From: Streptomyces sp. NRRL B-3428
GTDB lineage: Bacteria > Actinomycetota > Actinomycetes > Streptomycetales > Streptomycetaceae
DNA: 64,000 nucleotides
Assembly: GCA_000721375.1 (NCBI GenBank)
Contig: JOGW01000012.1
Coordinates: 372,001-436,000 of the forward strand
Direction of reading: 5' to 3'
The notes under the pieces were generated by a model that did no database searches, was not told where the DNA came from, and worked only from the letters and a program-made list of their open reading frames with translations. A program made the position numbers and the translations under genes. Shown here piece after piece: positions 1 through 8,193 of this stretch (the stretch's first letter is position 1; every line of letters starts with the position of its first letter).

Positions 1-90
1 GTCATCGGCGCCGGGGGGTTCCTCGGCGTCGACTTCGACGGTGAAGGCCAGGTCAGCACCTACTCCACGCCCCGGCTCGAGCGGCCCTGA
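1..90 (+). CDS. 3' end of a gene cut by the window edge (unidentified)
   Basis: Frame 1 is open from the first base to a TGA at 88-90, giving a 29-residue C-terminus that contains GVDFDGEGQ and ends in PRLERP. It is the tail of a plus-strand gene that starts outside the window. It converges on the capA-like gene with a 7-bp gap, so the two genes are packed tail to tail. The fragment is too short to assign a family and no motif is recognisable. Confidence 0.55.
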   Translation, partial: VIGAGGFLGVDFDGEGQVSTYSTPRLERP

Positions 91-97
91 CGTCGGG

Positions 98-1303
98 TCA
101 ACTGCCCATCAGGAGCCCCTGCTCGGCAGCTCCCCGGCTCAGCACTACACGCCGGATACGGTCCCGTACGTCCGTGTAGTCGGCGCCGCGCTTGATCGCC
201 GCGTTCAGGTTCACCACCCGGCCGTCGCCGGTGTCGAACCACTGCGGGACGAACTCCGCCTTGGCCACCTCCCAGCGGCCGCCCGGCTGCTTCGGCGCTG
301 CGAAGGTGAAGCGGCCGATCGTGCCCTGGTTGCCGCGCGGGTCGTGCTCCCCGGCGTAATTGATCATGTCGCCGGCGATCTGGTCGCCCATGCCGTAGAT
401 CACCCAGGTGCCGTTGACCTTCTCGTACGGCTGCGGGACATGCGCGTGCGTGCCGATGATGAGGTCGATGTCCGGGCGCCCGTTCGTCTTCGACGCGGTG
501 AGGCGCTTGGCGAGGCTCCGTTGGCGGGCGTCGGGCTGGTTCTGCCATTCAGTGCCCCAGTGCGGGCTGACCACGACCACGTCGGCGCCCGCCTCACGGG
601 CCGCACGGGCATCCGCGATGATCTTCTTCGCGTCGATCAGGTTGAGCGCCCACGGCTTGCCCGCCGGGAGCGGATAGCCGTTGGTGCCGTAGCTGTACGC
701 GAGGTGGGCCACCTTCGCGTCGCCCGCCTTCATGATCGTGGGGCGCCTGGCCTCTGCCGCGGTACGGGCCGAACCGGCATGCCTGACCCCGGCCTTGTCG
801 AGCGCGTCGAGTGTGCGGCGGATACCGGACATGCCCGCGTCCAGCGTGTGGTTGGAGGCGGTCGAGCAGGCGTCGTAGCCGGTCGCGGCCAGTGCGGCGG
901 CGACCTGGGGCGGGGACTTGAACGCCGGGTAGCCGGTGTAGTCGCCGTCCTCGCCGTACACCGTCTCCATGTGGCAGATGGCCAGATCCGCCTTGGAGAC
1001 CACGGGTTTGACACCGAGCAGCATCGGCCGGAAGTCATAGCCGTCGCCGCCCGCGTCGGCGTTCGCCTGGCGGATGATCGAGGCGTGCGGCAGGACGTCA
1101 CCGGATGCCACCAGGGTGAAGCCCTTGCGGGGCGCAGCACCGGGGCCGCCGGCCGCGGACGGGGCGGGCGGCTTCTTCGAGGACTGCGGTCCCGGCGCAG
1201 GAGCCTGCGGCTCGGCGGTGCAGCTTGTAACAGCGGCCAGGAGCAGCGCGGCCAGCGCCGCACCTGCGGTTCGTGCACGGAATGAACCAGTGCGTTCAGT
1301 CAT
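98..1303 (-). CDS. CapA-family (poly-gamma-glutamate synthesis type) lipoprotein
   Basis: This is a predicted exported lipoprotein of about 401 aa. The chosen ATG gives a positively charged N-terminus, a hydrophobic stretch and a lipobox ending VTSC. The body reads as a CapA-type metallophosphoesterase-like fold: TLVASGDVLPH near the start, AICHMETV (a metal-ligand region), ASNHTLDAG, SPHWGTE and GTHAHVPQP. In Bacillus CapA acts in poly-gamma-glutamate capsule export, but actinobacterial homologues are mostly of unknown role, so capsule synthesis should not be assumed. No capB/capC genes are nearby. An upstream in-frame ATG at 1444 would add 47 residues and bury the signal peptide, so it is not used. 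A HrdB-like promoter candidate lies about 130 bp upstream of the start. Confidence 0.85.
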   Translation of the reverse strand: MTERTGSFRARTAGAALAALLLAAVTSCTAEPQAPAPGPQSSKKPPAPSAAGGPGAAPRKGFTLVASGDVLPHASIIRQANADAGGDGYDFRPMLLGVKPVVSKADLAICHMETVYGEDGDYTGYPAFKSPPQVAAALAATGYDACSTASNHTLDAGMSGIRRTLDALDKAGVRHAGSARTAAEARRPTIMKAGDAKVAHLAYSYGTNGYPLPAGKPWALNLIDAKKIIADARAAREAGADVVVVSPHWGTEWQNQPDARQRSLAKRLTASKTNGRPDIDLIIGTHAHVPQPYEKVNGTWVIYGMGDQIAGDMINYAGEHDPRGNQGTIGRFTFAAPKQPGGRWEVAKAEFVPQWFDTGDGRVVNLNAAIKRGADYTDVRDRIRRVVLSRGAAEQGLLMGS

Positions 1304-1735
1304 CGACCGTGGCTTCCCTTGAGTGGTGGACGAGCCGGGTGAGGGTGCTCGCAATCTCCACGTCCGAATCCATCCGGGGGCGAGAGTCAAGTCAAGGAGC
1401 TTTGCCGCGATGGTTGCCAATCCGGAATGACTTGGCGGAAACATAAGCTAATCACCCAATTGGTCAACGGTTGTTTCCGGTCGGCTTCGGGTCGGCTTCC
1501 ACTTGCCCCGTACTCCGCTCCATTTCGACCGTCCAGCCGCCCTATCCGACCGTTCACCGTGCCGTTCGTCGCGCCGTTCGTCGTGCGTCCGGCCTGCGGA
1601 CGAACCGTTCGGCGCACGGCACGGCCGCCCGCTCGACTGCCGTCGCACAGGCGCTCCGCAGCCTGTCGAGGCGCCGTTACGTTCGCGGCGACGCAGCGAC
1701 AGAGCCGACGCGGCGACCAATCGGAGGAGTCAACG
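1304..1735. other. 432-bp divergent intergenic region, capA-like gene / ECF sigma gene
   Basis: No gene is supported here. The left third is locally AT-rich (about 1420-1470) and carries the promoter candidate for the capA-like gene. The middle has two near-adjacent copies of gccgttcgtcg (1561-1571 and 1573-1583). The right end carries the GGAGGAG ribosome-binding site of the sigma gene at 1723-1729. Open frames that cross it lack start signals and look like GC-rich shadows. Confidence 0.6.
1440..1467 (-). promoter_or_regulatory. HrdB-like -35/-10 promoter candidate for the capA-like gene
   Basis: On the minus strand there is TTGACC (plus coordinates 1462-1467), a 16-bp spacer and TATGTT (1440-1445). 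This is close to the sigma-70/HrdB consensus and lies in the only AT-rich patch of the intergenic region. Transcription would start near 1433, leaving a leader of about 130 nt before the start codon at 1303. It is a pattern match only. Confidence 0.4.
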
Positions 1736-2287
1736 GTGACCACCGCCATGGAGCACCCCACGCGCACCCCCGAGCAGGAGCTGGCCGAACTCCAGGAGGC
1801 GCACGGTCGCGCCCTGTTCGGGTTTCTGCTCGGCCTCACCTACGGCGACCGCCAGCGCGCGGAGGATCTGGTGCAGGAGACGCTGGTGCGCGCCTGGCAG
1901 CACCCCGAGGCGCTGCGCAGCGACCACGAGTCGATGCGCCCATGGCTGTTCACGGTCGGCCGCCGGCTCGCGATCGATGCGCGCCGGGCCCGGCTCGCCC
2001 GGCCCACCGAGGTCGGCACGGACGGGTTCGAGCACGCGCCCGTGGCCGTCATAGGTGACGGGCACGAGGAACGGTCGGTGATCGCGCTCGACGTACAGGA
2101 GGCGCTCACGACGCTGCGCCGCGAGCACCGGGACGTGCTCGTGCAGCTCTACTACCGCGGGCACTCGGTGACCGAGGCCGCGCAGGCGCTCGGCATTCCG
2201 GCGGGCACCGTCAAGTCCCGTTCGCACTACGCCCTTCGAAGGCTCAAGACGGTGCTGCCGGGCTACGGCGCAAGTGCTGTGCACTGA
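1736..2287 (+). CDS. ECF (group 4) RNA polymerase sigma factor
   Basis: This protein of 183 aa would direct RNA polymerase to alternative promoters. Region 2 is visible as RAEDLVQETLVRAWQHPE followed by RPWLFTVGRRLAIDARR. Region 4 is an HTH with REHRDVLVQLYYRGHSV and GIPAGTVKSRSHYALRRLK. The GTG start was chosen because GGAGGAG sits 6 bp upstream; the next Met is four codons inside. ECF genes are usually followed by their anti-sigma gene. Here none overlaps, but a zinc-type anti-sigma factor lies 6 kb away at 8194-8841, beyond a symporter/two-component block. Pairing of the two is inference. Confidence 0.93.
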   Translation: MTTAMEHPTRTPEQELAELQEAHGRALFGFLLGLTYGDRQRAEDLVQETLVRAWQHPEALRSDHESMRPWLFTVGRRLAIDARRARLARPTEVGTDGFEHAPVAVIGDGHEERSVIALDVQEALTTLRREHRDVLVQLYYRGHSVTEAAQALGIPAGTVKSRSHYALRRLKTVLPGYGASAVH

Positions 2288-2568
2288 CGTCACGGCGTGA
2301 GCACTCTCACCCTGCGAACCCCCGGATCATGGCGAACTCCGGTCCATCACCGCCCGTAGTGTGAGGCGAGGACCAGGTGCGCTGAGCCCCTTGCGTACCG
2401 CCCGTACCACCGGGCCCTCGACGTCCCATCCGTGCGGCAACGGAGGGGTCGAATTCGAAACCACTGTGTCCAGTTGAGTAAAGCCGGACCCATGTGCGTG
2501 CCCGACGGTGAAGGCTGCCCCACGGGGCTCGAAGGGGGCCCCGCCGGGGGGCAGAGGAAAGGGAGTAG

Positions 2569-3072
2569 GTGGATCGGTTGCTGCCCGACAGGAGAAACGG
2601 CAGGGGTACCGGCGAACTGGCCGTGCCGATGGCATGGCTCTACGCGGAGTACATCGCCGACGAACTGCTGCGCACCGGAGACCTCGTCCCGTCGAGCACG
2701 CTGGAGTTCCGCGCGGGGCGCCAGACCCTCGCGCTCACCATCTACCTCTCCGACCAGGCCGACGAACTCTCCGGCATCGGTGTGGTGTCCCAGCTCGACG
2801 AGTGGCTCTCGCTGACCGCATACGGCCATCCCTGGCAGGACTGGGTGCGCGAGCGGATGGAGCGCCGCGTGGCCGAGGGCGGCGGTCCGGATCTGGCGCT
2901 CGCGACGGAGACCTGGGAGTGGCTGCAGCGCACCGAGCTGCTCGCGGCCGATCTGGACTCCTCGCTGCAGTGGCAGCGGGTGGGCATCGAGGTGGACGAG
3001 GACGAGCAGGTATGGACTCCGGCCTGGGAACTGGGGCTGCCGCTGGGGCACTTGGCGATCCATCTGTTCTGA
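2569..3072 (+). CDS. Conserved hypothetical cytoplasmic protein
   Basis: This is a 167-aa protein with no signal peptide or membrane segment. It is acidic and Trp-rich, with segments such as ETWEWLQRTELL and EDEQVWTPAWELG, and looks like a small soluble globular fold. The GTG start is preceded by a purine-rich AGAGGAAAGGGAG stretch, a convincing ribosome-binding site. I do not recognise the family. It sits between the sigma factor and the convergent LytS-type kinase gene, with a 19-bp gap to the latter, and may be a lineage-specific Streptomyces protein. Confidence 0.7.
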   Translation: MDRLLPDRRNGRGTGELAVPMAWLYAEYIADELLRTGDLVPSSTLEFRAGRQTLALTIYLSDQADELSGIGVVSQLDEWLSLTAYGHPWQDWVRERMERRVAEGGGPDLALATETWEWLQRTELLAADLDSSLQWQRVGIEVDEDEQVWTPAWELGLPLGHLAIHLF

Positions 3073-3091
3073 GCGCCTGCGATACGGGAGG

Positions 3092-4303
3092 TCAGCGGCT
3101 TGAGTGGACCCCGGCCCGGTACTTCGGCACCCGTACCGTGATCTTCATACCCGCGCCCAGGCCCGTCTCGATCACGAGACCGTACTCGTCGCCGTAGACC
3201 TGACGAAGGCGGTCGTCGACGTTGCGGAGTCCGAGCCCGTTGGAGCCCGCGCCCTGCGGGAGCCGGTCGCCCGCGAGGATCCGGCGCAGGAGCGCGGGGT
3301 CCATGCCGACCCCGTCGTCCTCGATGACGACCAGGGCCTCGGCGCCCGCGTCCTGGGCGGAGATGGAGATACGGCACTTGTCACGCGAGTCCTCGAGGCC
3401 GTGCTTGACGGCGTTCTCGACCAGGGGCTGCAGACACAGGAACGGCATCGCGACCGGCAGCACCTCGGGCGCGACCTGAAGGGTCACCTGGAGGCGGTCA
3501 CCGAAGCGGGCACCGGCCAGGGCCAGGTACTGCTCGATGGAGCGCAGTTCGTCGGCCAGGGTGGTGAAGTCCCCGTGCCTGCGGAAGGAGTAGCGGGTGA
3601 AGTCGGCGAATTCCAGGAGCAGTTCACGGGCACGCTCGGGGTCGGTGCGGACGAACGAGGCGATCGCCGCGAGCGAGTTGAAGATGAAGTGCGGGGAGAT
3701 CTGAGCGCGCAGTGCGCGGATCTCGGCCTCGATGAGGCGGGTGCGGGAGCGGTCGAGTTCGGCGAGTTCCAGTTGTACGGAGACCCAGCGGGCCACCTCG
3801 GTGGCGGCGCGGACCAGGACGGCGGACTCGCGTGAGCCGTAGGCGACCAGTGCGCCGAGGATGCCGTCCTCGCCGGTGAGGGGCGCGACCACGACCCAGC
3901 GCAGCGGGCACTCGGGCAGGTCGCATTCGGTGTGGACGCTCAGGCTGCGTCCGGAGTCGAGGAGTTCGCCGACGCGGCGCATCACGGGTTCGTTGTGGTG
4001 GCCGAGTCCCGGGCCGTCCCACGCGAGCACCCGTTCGCGGTCGGTGAGGCACAGCGCCTCGGTACCGAGCAGGGAACGCAGCCGTTTGGCCGCCTTGCGC
4101 GCGGTGTCCTCGGTGAGGCCGGCGCGCAGCGGGGGCGCGGCGAGCGAGGCGGTGTGCAGGGTCTGGAAGGTGGCGCGCTCGACGGGGGTGCCGAGGTCCA
4201 GGTCCTGTTCGCCGCGGCGGGCCGTGAAGCGGCCGATCAGGATGCCCGCGGCGAGGACGACGACACCGGCCACGACCAGCGCGGCGATTCCGATTCCGGT
4301 CAT
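3092..4303 (-). CDS. LytS/YehU-type sensor histidine kinase
   Basis: This 403-aa membrane-anchored kinase has one N-terminal membrane helix (about residues 5-24), a GAF-like region (about 60-180) and a His_kinase domain with QISPHFIFNSL, phosphoacceptor His205. The ATPase part has an N-box QPLVENAVKHGL (Asn297), a G1 box DGVGM near 331 and a GLGLRN loop near 356. This subfamily pairs with LytTR response regulators, and one is encoded at 7228-8007. The ATG overlaps the stop of the symporter gene (ATGA at 4300-4303), so kinase and transporter are probably co-translated. This suggests the sensor monitors, or works through, the symporter's substrate. Confidence 0.93.
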   Translation of the reverse strand: MTGIGIAALVVAGVVVLAAGILIGRFTARRGEQDLDLGTPVERATFQTLHTASLAAPPLRAGLTEDTARKAAKRLRSLLGTEALCLTDRERVLAWDGPGLGHHNEPVMRRVGELLDSGRSLSVHTECDLPECPLRWVVVAPLTGEDGILGALVAYGSRESAVLVRAATEVARWVSVQLELAELDRSRTRLIEAEIRALRAQISPHFIFNSLAAIASFVRTDPERARELLLEFADFTRYSFRRHGDFTTLADELRSIEQYLALAGARFGDRLQVTLQVAPEVLPVAMPFLCLQPLVENAVKHGLEDSRDKCRISISAQDAGAEALVVIEDDGVGMDPALLRRILAGDRLPQGAGSNGLGLRNVDDRLRQVYGDEYGLVIETGLGAGMKITVRVPKYRAGVHSSR

Positions 4304-6156
4304 CGCTCCCCTGCTTCCCGTGCTTCCCGTGCTTCCCGTGCTTCCCGTGCTTGTCGCGCCCTCGATGCCTGCCGCGCTTCCTGCCGCTCGCCGTCATGCA
4401 CTGCACGTTTGTCGGCGGCTCTGAGTTCACGGCCCGCATGATCCGCGCGTCTGCGTTCGGAGAAGTCCTCGGGCAGATGCAGCCGGGCCAGGGTCGCCGC
4501 CGTGCCCGCGGGGATACGGGACGGGGTGAGCAGCGAGACGGTGATCATCGTGAGGAAGCCGAGCGGCACCGACCAGACCGCCGGCCACGCGAGCAGCGTG
4601 TGCGCCCAGCCCGCGGAGGGCAGTCCGGTGCGGGTCGCGAGGACGGCGGTGAGCGCCGCGCCCCCGCCGGTCACCAGACCCGCGACGGCGCCGGGCGGGG
4701 TGAGCCTGCGCCACCAGATGCCGAGCACGAGCAGCGGACAGAACGAGGAGGCCGATACGGCGAAGGCGAGTCCGACGGCGTCCGCGACCGGCACATTGGT
4801 GGCGATCAGCGACACCCCGAACGGAGCGGCCATCGCGAGCAGTGCCGCGATCCTGAAGTGCCGTACTCCGCGCCCCGGCAGCACGTCCTGGTGCAGCACT
4901 CCGGCCACGGCCAGGGTCAGCCCGGACGCGGTGGACAGGAAGGCGGCGAAGGCGCCGCCCGCGAGCAGCGCGCCGAGCAGATCGCCGCCCACTCCCCCGA
5001 TGAGCCGCTCTGGAAGGACGAGCACGGCGGCGTCGGCGTCGCCGGTGAGGGCGAGTTCGGGTGCGTAGATCCGGCCGAGCGCGCCGTAGACGGGCGGCAG
5101 CAGATAGAACGCGCCGACCAGGCCGAGCACGACGAGCGTGGTGCGGCGGGCGGCCCGTCCGTTGGGACTGGTGTAGAAGCGGACGGCCACATGCGGCAGG
5201 CCCATGGTGCCGAGGAAGGTCGCAAGGATCAGGCCGTACGTGGCGTAGAGCCGGTACTCGTCGCGGTCGTCGGACAGCGGGCTCGACCAGTTGGAGGTGC
5301 CCGTGCGCTCCTGCGTCTGCGGGACGCGAGTGCCGGCCGGGAAGGAGATCTCGGTCCCGCGCTCGACGCGGTGGGTGCCTGCGTCGAGGTCGACCCGCTC
5401 CTTCTCGTACGACGCGCCGTCCAGCTTGCCGTCGACGGTAAGGGTGATGGGGGCGTCCAGGTCGATCCGTACCGTCTCGTCGATCCGTACCGACGTGTGC
5501 TCGCGGAAGACCGCCGGGGCGTCGAAGGCGGCGCGCGGGGTGCCGTCGCCGAACCAGGCGACGGCCAGGAACAGGGCGGGGACGAACAGGGCGGTGAGCT
5601 TCAGCCAGTACTGGAAGGCCTGCACGAAGGTGATCGAGCGCATCCCGCCCGCCGCGACCGCGCCCGTGACGACCAGGGCCACGACCAGGCTGCCGGCCCA
5701 GCCGGGCGAGCCGGTGAGGATCTCCAGGGTGAGGCCCGCGCCCTGCAGTTGGGGCAGCAGATACAGCCAGCCGATGCCCACGACGAAGAGGCTCGCCAGG
5801 CGGCGTACGGCGATGGATTCGAGGCGGGCCTCGGCGAAGTCCGAGAGCGTGTACGCGCCGGAGCGGCGCAGCGGGGCCGCGACCAGGATCAGCAGGACGA
5901 GATAGCCGGCCGTGTAGCCGACCGGGTACCAGAGCATGTCCGGGCCCTGGAGCAGGACAAGGCCCGCGATGCCCAGGAAGGAGGCGGCGGAGAGGTATTC
6001 ACCGCTGATCGCGGCGGCGTTGAGGCCGGGCTGGACGGTGCGGGATGCGACATAGAAGTCGGAGGTCGTACGGGAGATCCTGAGGCCCAGTGCGCCGATG
6101 AGGACGGTGGCGAGCACCACGACCGTCACCGCGGTCACCGCGTAGGTCTGGTTCAA
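4300..6156 (-). CDS. Sodium:solute symporter (SSS family, ActP/acetate-permease-like)
   Basis: This 618-aa multi-pass membrane protein is a predicted Na+-coupled monocarboxylate (acetate/pyruvate-like) importer. SSS features include SGEYLSAASFLGIAGLVLLQGPD near the N-terminus (read in two parts around residues 51-73), FADARLES-like and GGMRSITFVQAFQYWLK segments, and about 13 helices. A polar insert of about 90 residues (roughly 205-295) between helices is typical of actinobacterial members. The last 50 residues are a charged Ala/Arg/Glu tail containing a perfect REA tripeptide repeat from a 9-bp DNA repeat. The DUF485 partner lies 4 bp upstream and the kinase overlaps downstream, forming a DUF485-symporter-kinase operon. 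Confidence 0.92.
   Translation of the reverse strand: MNQTYAVTAVTVVVLATVLIGALGLRISRTTSDFYVASRTVQPGLNAAAISGEYLSAASFLGIAGLVLLQGPDMLWYPVGYTAGYLVLLILVAAPLRRSGAYTLSDFAEARLESIAVRRLASLFVVGIGWLYLLPQLQGAGLTLEILTGSPGWAGSLVVALVVTGAVAAGGMRSITFVQAFQYWLKLTALFVPALFLAVAWFGDGTPRAAFDAPAVFREHTSVRIDETVRIDLDAPITLTVDGKLDGASYEKERVDLDAGTHRVERGTEISFPAGTRVPQTQERTGTSNWSSPLSDDRDEYRLYATYGLILATFLGTMGLPHVAVRFYTSPNGRAARRTTLVVLGLVGAFYLLPPVYGALGRIYAPELALTGDADAAVLVLPERLIGGVGGDLLGALLAGGAFAAFLSTASGLTLAVAGVLHQDVLPGRGVRHFRIAALLAMAAPFGVSLIATNVPVADAVGLAFAVSASSFCPLLVLGIWWRRLTPPGAVAGLVTGGGAALTAVLATRTGLPSAGWAHTLLAWPAVWSVPLGFLTMITVSLLTPSRIPAGTAATLARLHLPEDFSERRRADHAGRELRAADKRAVHDGERQEARQASRARQAREAREAREAREAGER
4312..4347. repeat. Four perfect tandem copies of a 9-bp unit inside the symporter gene
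   Basis: The unit tgcttcccg occurs four times head to tail (4312-4347), with a degenerate fifth copy after it. It encodes an Arg-Glu-Ala repeat at the symporter's C-terminal tail, about 12 residues before the stop. Because the unit is a multiple of three, copy-number change would keep the frame. Such perfect repeats tend to vary by slippage between strains. Confidence 0.9.
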
Positions 6157-6160
6157 GGGG

Positions 6161-6544
6161 TCAGCGTCCTTCGACGAGGCCCGTGAAGTCCCGCTCGTTG
6201 CGCTCGGCCCGACGCACGTACCAGCGGGCTATCAGGAACATCACCGGATAGACACCGACACTCAGGGACAGCCAGACCCACAGCGTCGGCGAGACCTCGG
6301 ACCCCGTCACGGACTCCGGCAGCATGAACAGCAGCGGCAGTGTGCCGACGAAGAGGATCAGCAGTCCGAGGGCGGTGAGCCCGGCCTTCAACTGGCTGCG
6401 CATCAGCGACCGTACGTAGGTCGTGCCGATGGTCGTCTGCTCGTCGATCTCGGAGCGCGGGGCGGTGTGACCGAGCGGGCGCCGCGCCTGACGCGGCACA
6501 CCGGTGACGGTCTCCCGGCGGGGGCCGTCGGGGGCTGCTGGCAT
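6161..6544 (-). CDS. DUF485 family small membrane protein
   Basis: This 127-aa protein has a polar N-terminus of about 50 residues and then two membrane helices (GLTALGLLILFVGTLPLLF and LWVWLSLSVGVYPVMFLIA). It ends with a charged tail containing RRAERNERDF. DUF485 genes are the standard upstream partner of ActP-like symporters, and here the symporter starts 4 bp downstream. The exact role (assembly or regulation of the symporter) is not established. The intergenic region upstream is almost filled by the 206-bp inverted-repeat element. Confidence 0.9.
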   Translation of the reverse strand: MPAAPDGPRRETVTGVPRQARRPLGHTAPRSEIDEQTTIGTTYVRSLMRSQLKAGLTALGLLILFVGTLPLLFMLPESVTGSEVSPTLWVWLSLSVGVYPVMFLIARWYVRRAERNERDFTGLVEGR

Positions 6545-6569
6545 GGGCGGTGCTCTCTCGTCCTGGGCT

Positions 6570-6775
6570 GGGGCCCGTCGTCACATTCCGGTCGTCGCCC
6601 CGCAGGGGCGGCCTGGCGGCGTCTGGTGCGTGCGATCGCAAGGCGCCGGAAGGTCCTCGTTTGGGGCCTCCCCTGCTCGAAGAGCTTGGGGAAGGAGCTA
6701 CCAGGACCTTTCGGCAACGCCGCGAGCGTGCGTGCCAGGCGTCGCCAGGCAGGCCGGAATGTGACGACAGGCCCC
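6570..6775. repeat. 206-bp MITE-like element with 22-bp terminal inverted repeats
   Basis: The ends (6570-6591 and 6754-6775) are inverted copies of each other with 21 of 22 positions matching; the shared core is gtcgtcacattccgg. Inside, a second pair of imperfect arms follows (about 6611-6659 against 6696-6752, containing gcctggcg, cgtgcg and aaggtcct on both arms). The centre is a hairpin at 6670-6691 with cccc-gctc-gaa-gagc-gggg pairing. The whole element is therefore a long imperfect palindrome. No coding sequence is convincing inside it. Very similar intergenic elements recur in Streptomyces genomes as I recall, which needs a search to confirm. It lies between two minus-strand genes, so its transcript would fold as one hairpin. 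Confidence 0.85.
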
Positions 6776-6806
6776 AGAGGGTGGACGGGAGTCTACGCAG
6801 CGGTGA

Positions 6807-7085
6807 TTACCGTGGGTAGAGCTCTGTGGAGCTGTCCTGGAGTGCCACTTCGAGTTCGACGTAGGACTCCTCGGCGCGGCGGAAGGCGAGTCTGAGCGCC
6901 GCCTCGGCGCGTGGTCCGGTGAAGGGGGCGGCCGCCTCGTGCGCCTCGTCGAGGATCTCCGCCCAGTGGGCGGCGGCGCTCTTCAGACCCGCGAGATAGC
7001 GGGTGGCCCCGGCCTGGTCGGTGGGAGGGGCGGGCAAGGACCGCAATGCGTTGAGCAGCGCCTCGACCTCGGACGTAGCGGGCAT
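6807..7085 (-). CDS. Small helical hypothetical protein
   Basis: This 92-aa soluble protein is predicted to be almost entirely alpha-helical and has no signal peptide. It starts MPATSEVEALLNALRSL and later has RRAEESYVELEVALQ, so a helical-bundle or partner-binding protein is possible. The ATG has a good ribosome-binding site (GGGGAAG 6 bp upstream). It lies between the response regulator and the DUF485-symporter-kinase genes, all on the same strand, so it may belong to that module. The family is not recognised. Confidence 0.75.
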   Translation of the reverse strand: MPATSEVEALLNALRSLPAPPTDQAGATRYLAGLKSAAAHWAEILDEAHEAAAPFTGPRAEAALRLAFRRAEESYVELEVALQDSSTELYPR

Positions 7086-7227
7086 TGCGGACTTCCCCTC
7101 CCGTTGACCCCGGTCACGCTAGGGGCGCCGGGCTGCCCGGACCAGCCACCCGTCTGCGGGCGGCAGTTGGCGTGCGGTGAACGGTCCGGTGCGGCGGTGG
7201 GCGGTCGGGCCCCGGAGCCGCTCGGGT

Positions 7228-8007
7228 TCAGCGCCTGGCGTGCCGCATCAGCAGATCGCGCAGTTCACGGGCGTGCCGACGGCTCACGGCAAGCTCCGCA
7301 CCCCCCACGCGTACGGTGGTCGCGCCCGCGTCCAGGCGCAGTTCTTCGATACGGCCGAGGGCGACGAGATGGCGACGGTGTATGCGGACGAAACCACGCG
7401 CCGCCCAGCGCTCTTCGAGCGTGGAGAGCGGGATCCGCACCAGGTGACTGCCCTCGTCGGTGTGCAGCCGCGCGTAGTCGCCCTGGGCCTCGACGTACGC
7501 GATGGCATCGATCGGGATGAAGCGGGTGATGCCGCCCAGTTCGACCGGGATCTGGTCGGGGGCGGAGTCGACCGTCACGGGCGCGGCGGGGGCCGGAGCG
7601 ACGGGCGCGGCGCCCTGGCCGGTGAGATCGCTGACCCTGCGTACCGCTTCGGCGAGACGTTCACGCCGTACCGGCTTGAGCACGTAGTCGACCGCCTTGA
7701 GGTCGAAGGCCTGCACGGCGAAACCCTCGTGCGCGGTGACGAACACGATCAGCGGCGGTTTCGCGAAGCCGGCGAGGAGGCGGGCCACGTCGAGTCCGGT
7801 GAGCCCGGCCATGTGGATGTCGAGGAAGACCACATCGATGGCGTCCTCGCCGTCCGGGCCCGCGTCCAGGGCGCGGCTGATCCGCCGCAGCGCCTCGGTG
7901 GCATCCGTGGCGCCCTCGGCGCTGCGTACCCGGGGGTCGGCCCGCAACAGGAAGAGCAGCTCTTCGAGCGCGGGCTTCTCGTCGTCGACGGCCAGTACAC
8001 GCAGCAT
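7228..8007 (-). CDS. LytTR-family (LytR/AlgR) response regulator
   Basis: This 259-aa transcription factor has a receiver domain at about 1-120 with Asp8/Asp9 for Mg2+, phosphoacceptor Asp63 (FLDIHM), Thr91 and Lys111 (VLKPV). A Pro/Ala linker at about 130-150 leads to a C-terminal LytTR DNA-binding domain with VEAQGDYARLHT, RIHRRHLVAL and VSRRHARELRDLL. The start is the ATG that begins the receiver fold; the longer open frame upstream is not coding. The cognate kinase is very likely the LytS-type protein at 3092-4303. The gene is divergent from the anti-sigma gene. Confidence 0.93.
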   Translation of the reverse strand: MLRVLAVDDEKPALEELLFLLRADPRVRSAEGATDATEALRRISRALDAGPDGEDAIDVVFLDIHMAGLTGLDVARLLAGFAKPPLIVFVTAHEGFAVQAFDLKAVDYVLKPVRRERLAEAVRRVSDLTGQGAAPVAPAPAAPVTVDSAPDQIPVELGGITRFIPIDAIAYVEAQGDYARLHTDEGSHLVRIPLSTLEERWAARGFVRIHRRHLVALGRIEELRLDAGATTVRVGGAELAVSRRHARELRDLLMRHARR

Positions 8008-8193
8008 GCGGCGGAGTGTATGCGCCGCAGTCGCCGGTGGACACGGGGAGGTGAGTGCCGCGAGGGACAGTTCGCGCAATTCCCAGCTGTGTTGAGCAGG
8101 AACACCCGGTGTCCCGTATTCCAGGGGGACACACCTCCCACCGCGTACGCCGCGGTGCGATACCCCCGTAATCCCGTACGAAGAGGAATACCC

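Noticed and set aside
1424..1449. GGAAT in the sigma-gene upstream region as a SigR-type promoter
   Set aside because: The bases 18 bp later are gct, not GTT, so the -10 element is missing.
6570..6775. Reading the inverted-repeat element as a small gene
   Set aside because: Open frames exist on both strands with NVTTGP-like text, but these follow from the palindrome; no ribosome-binding site or protein-like pattern is present.
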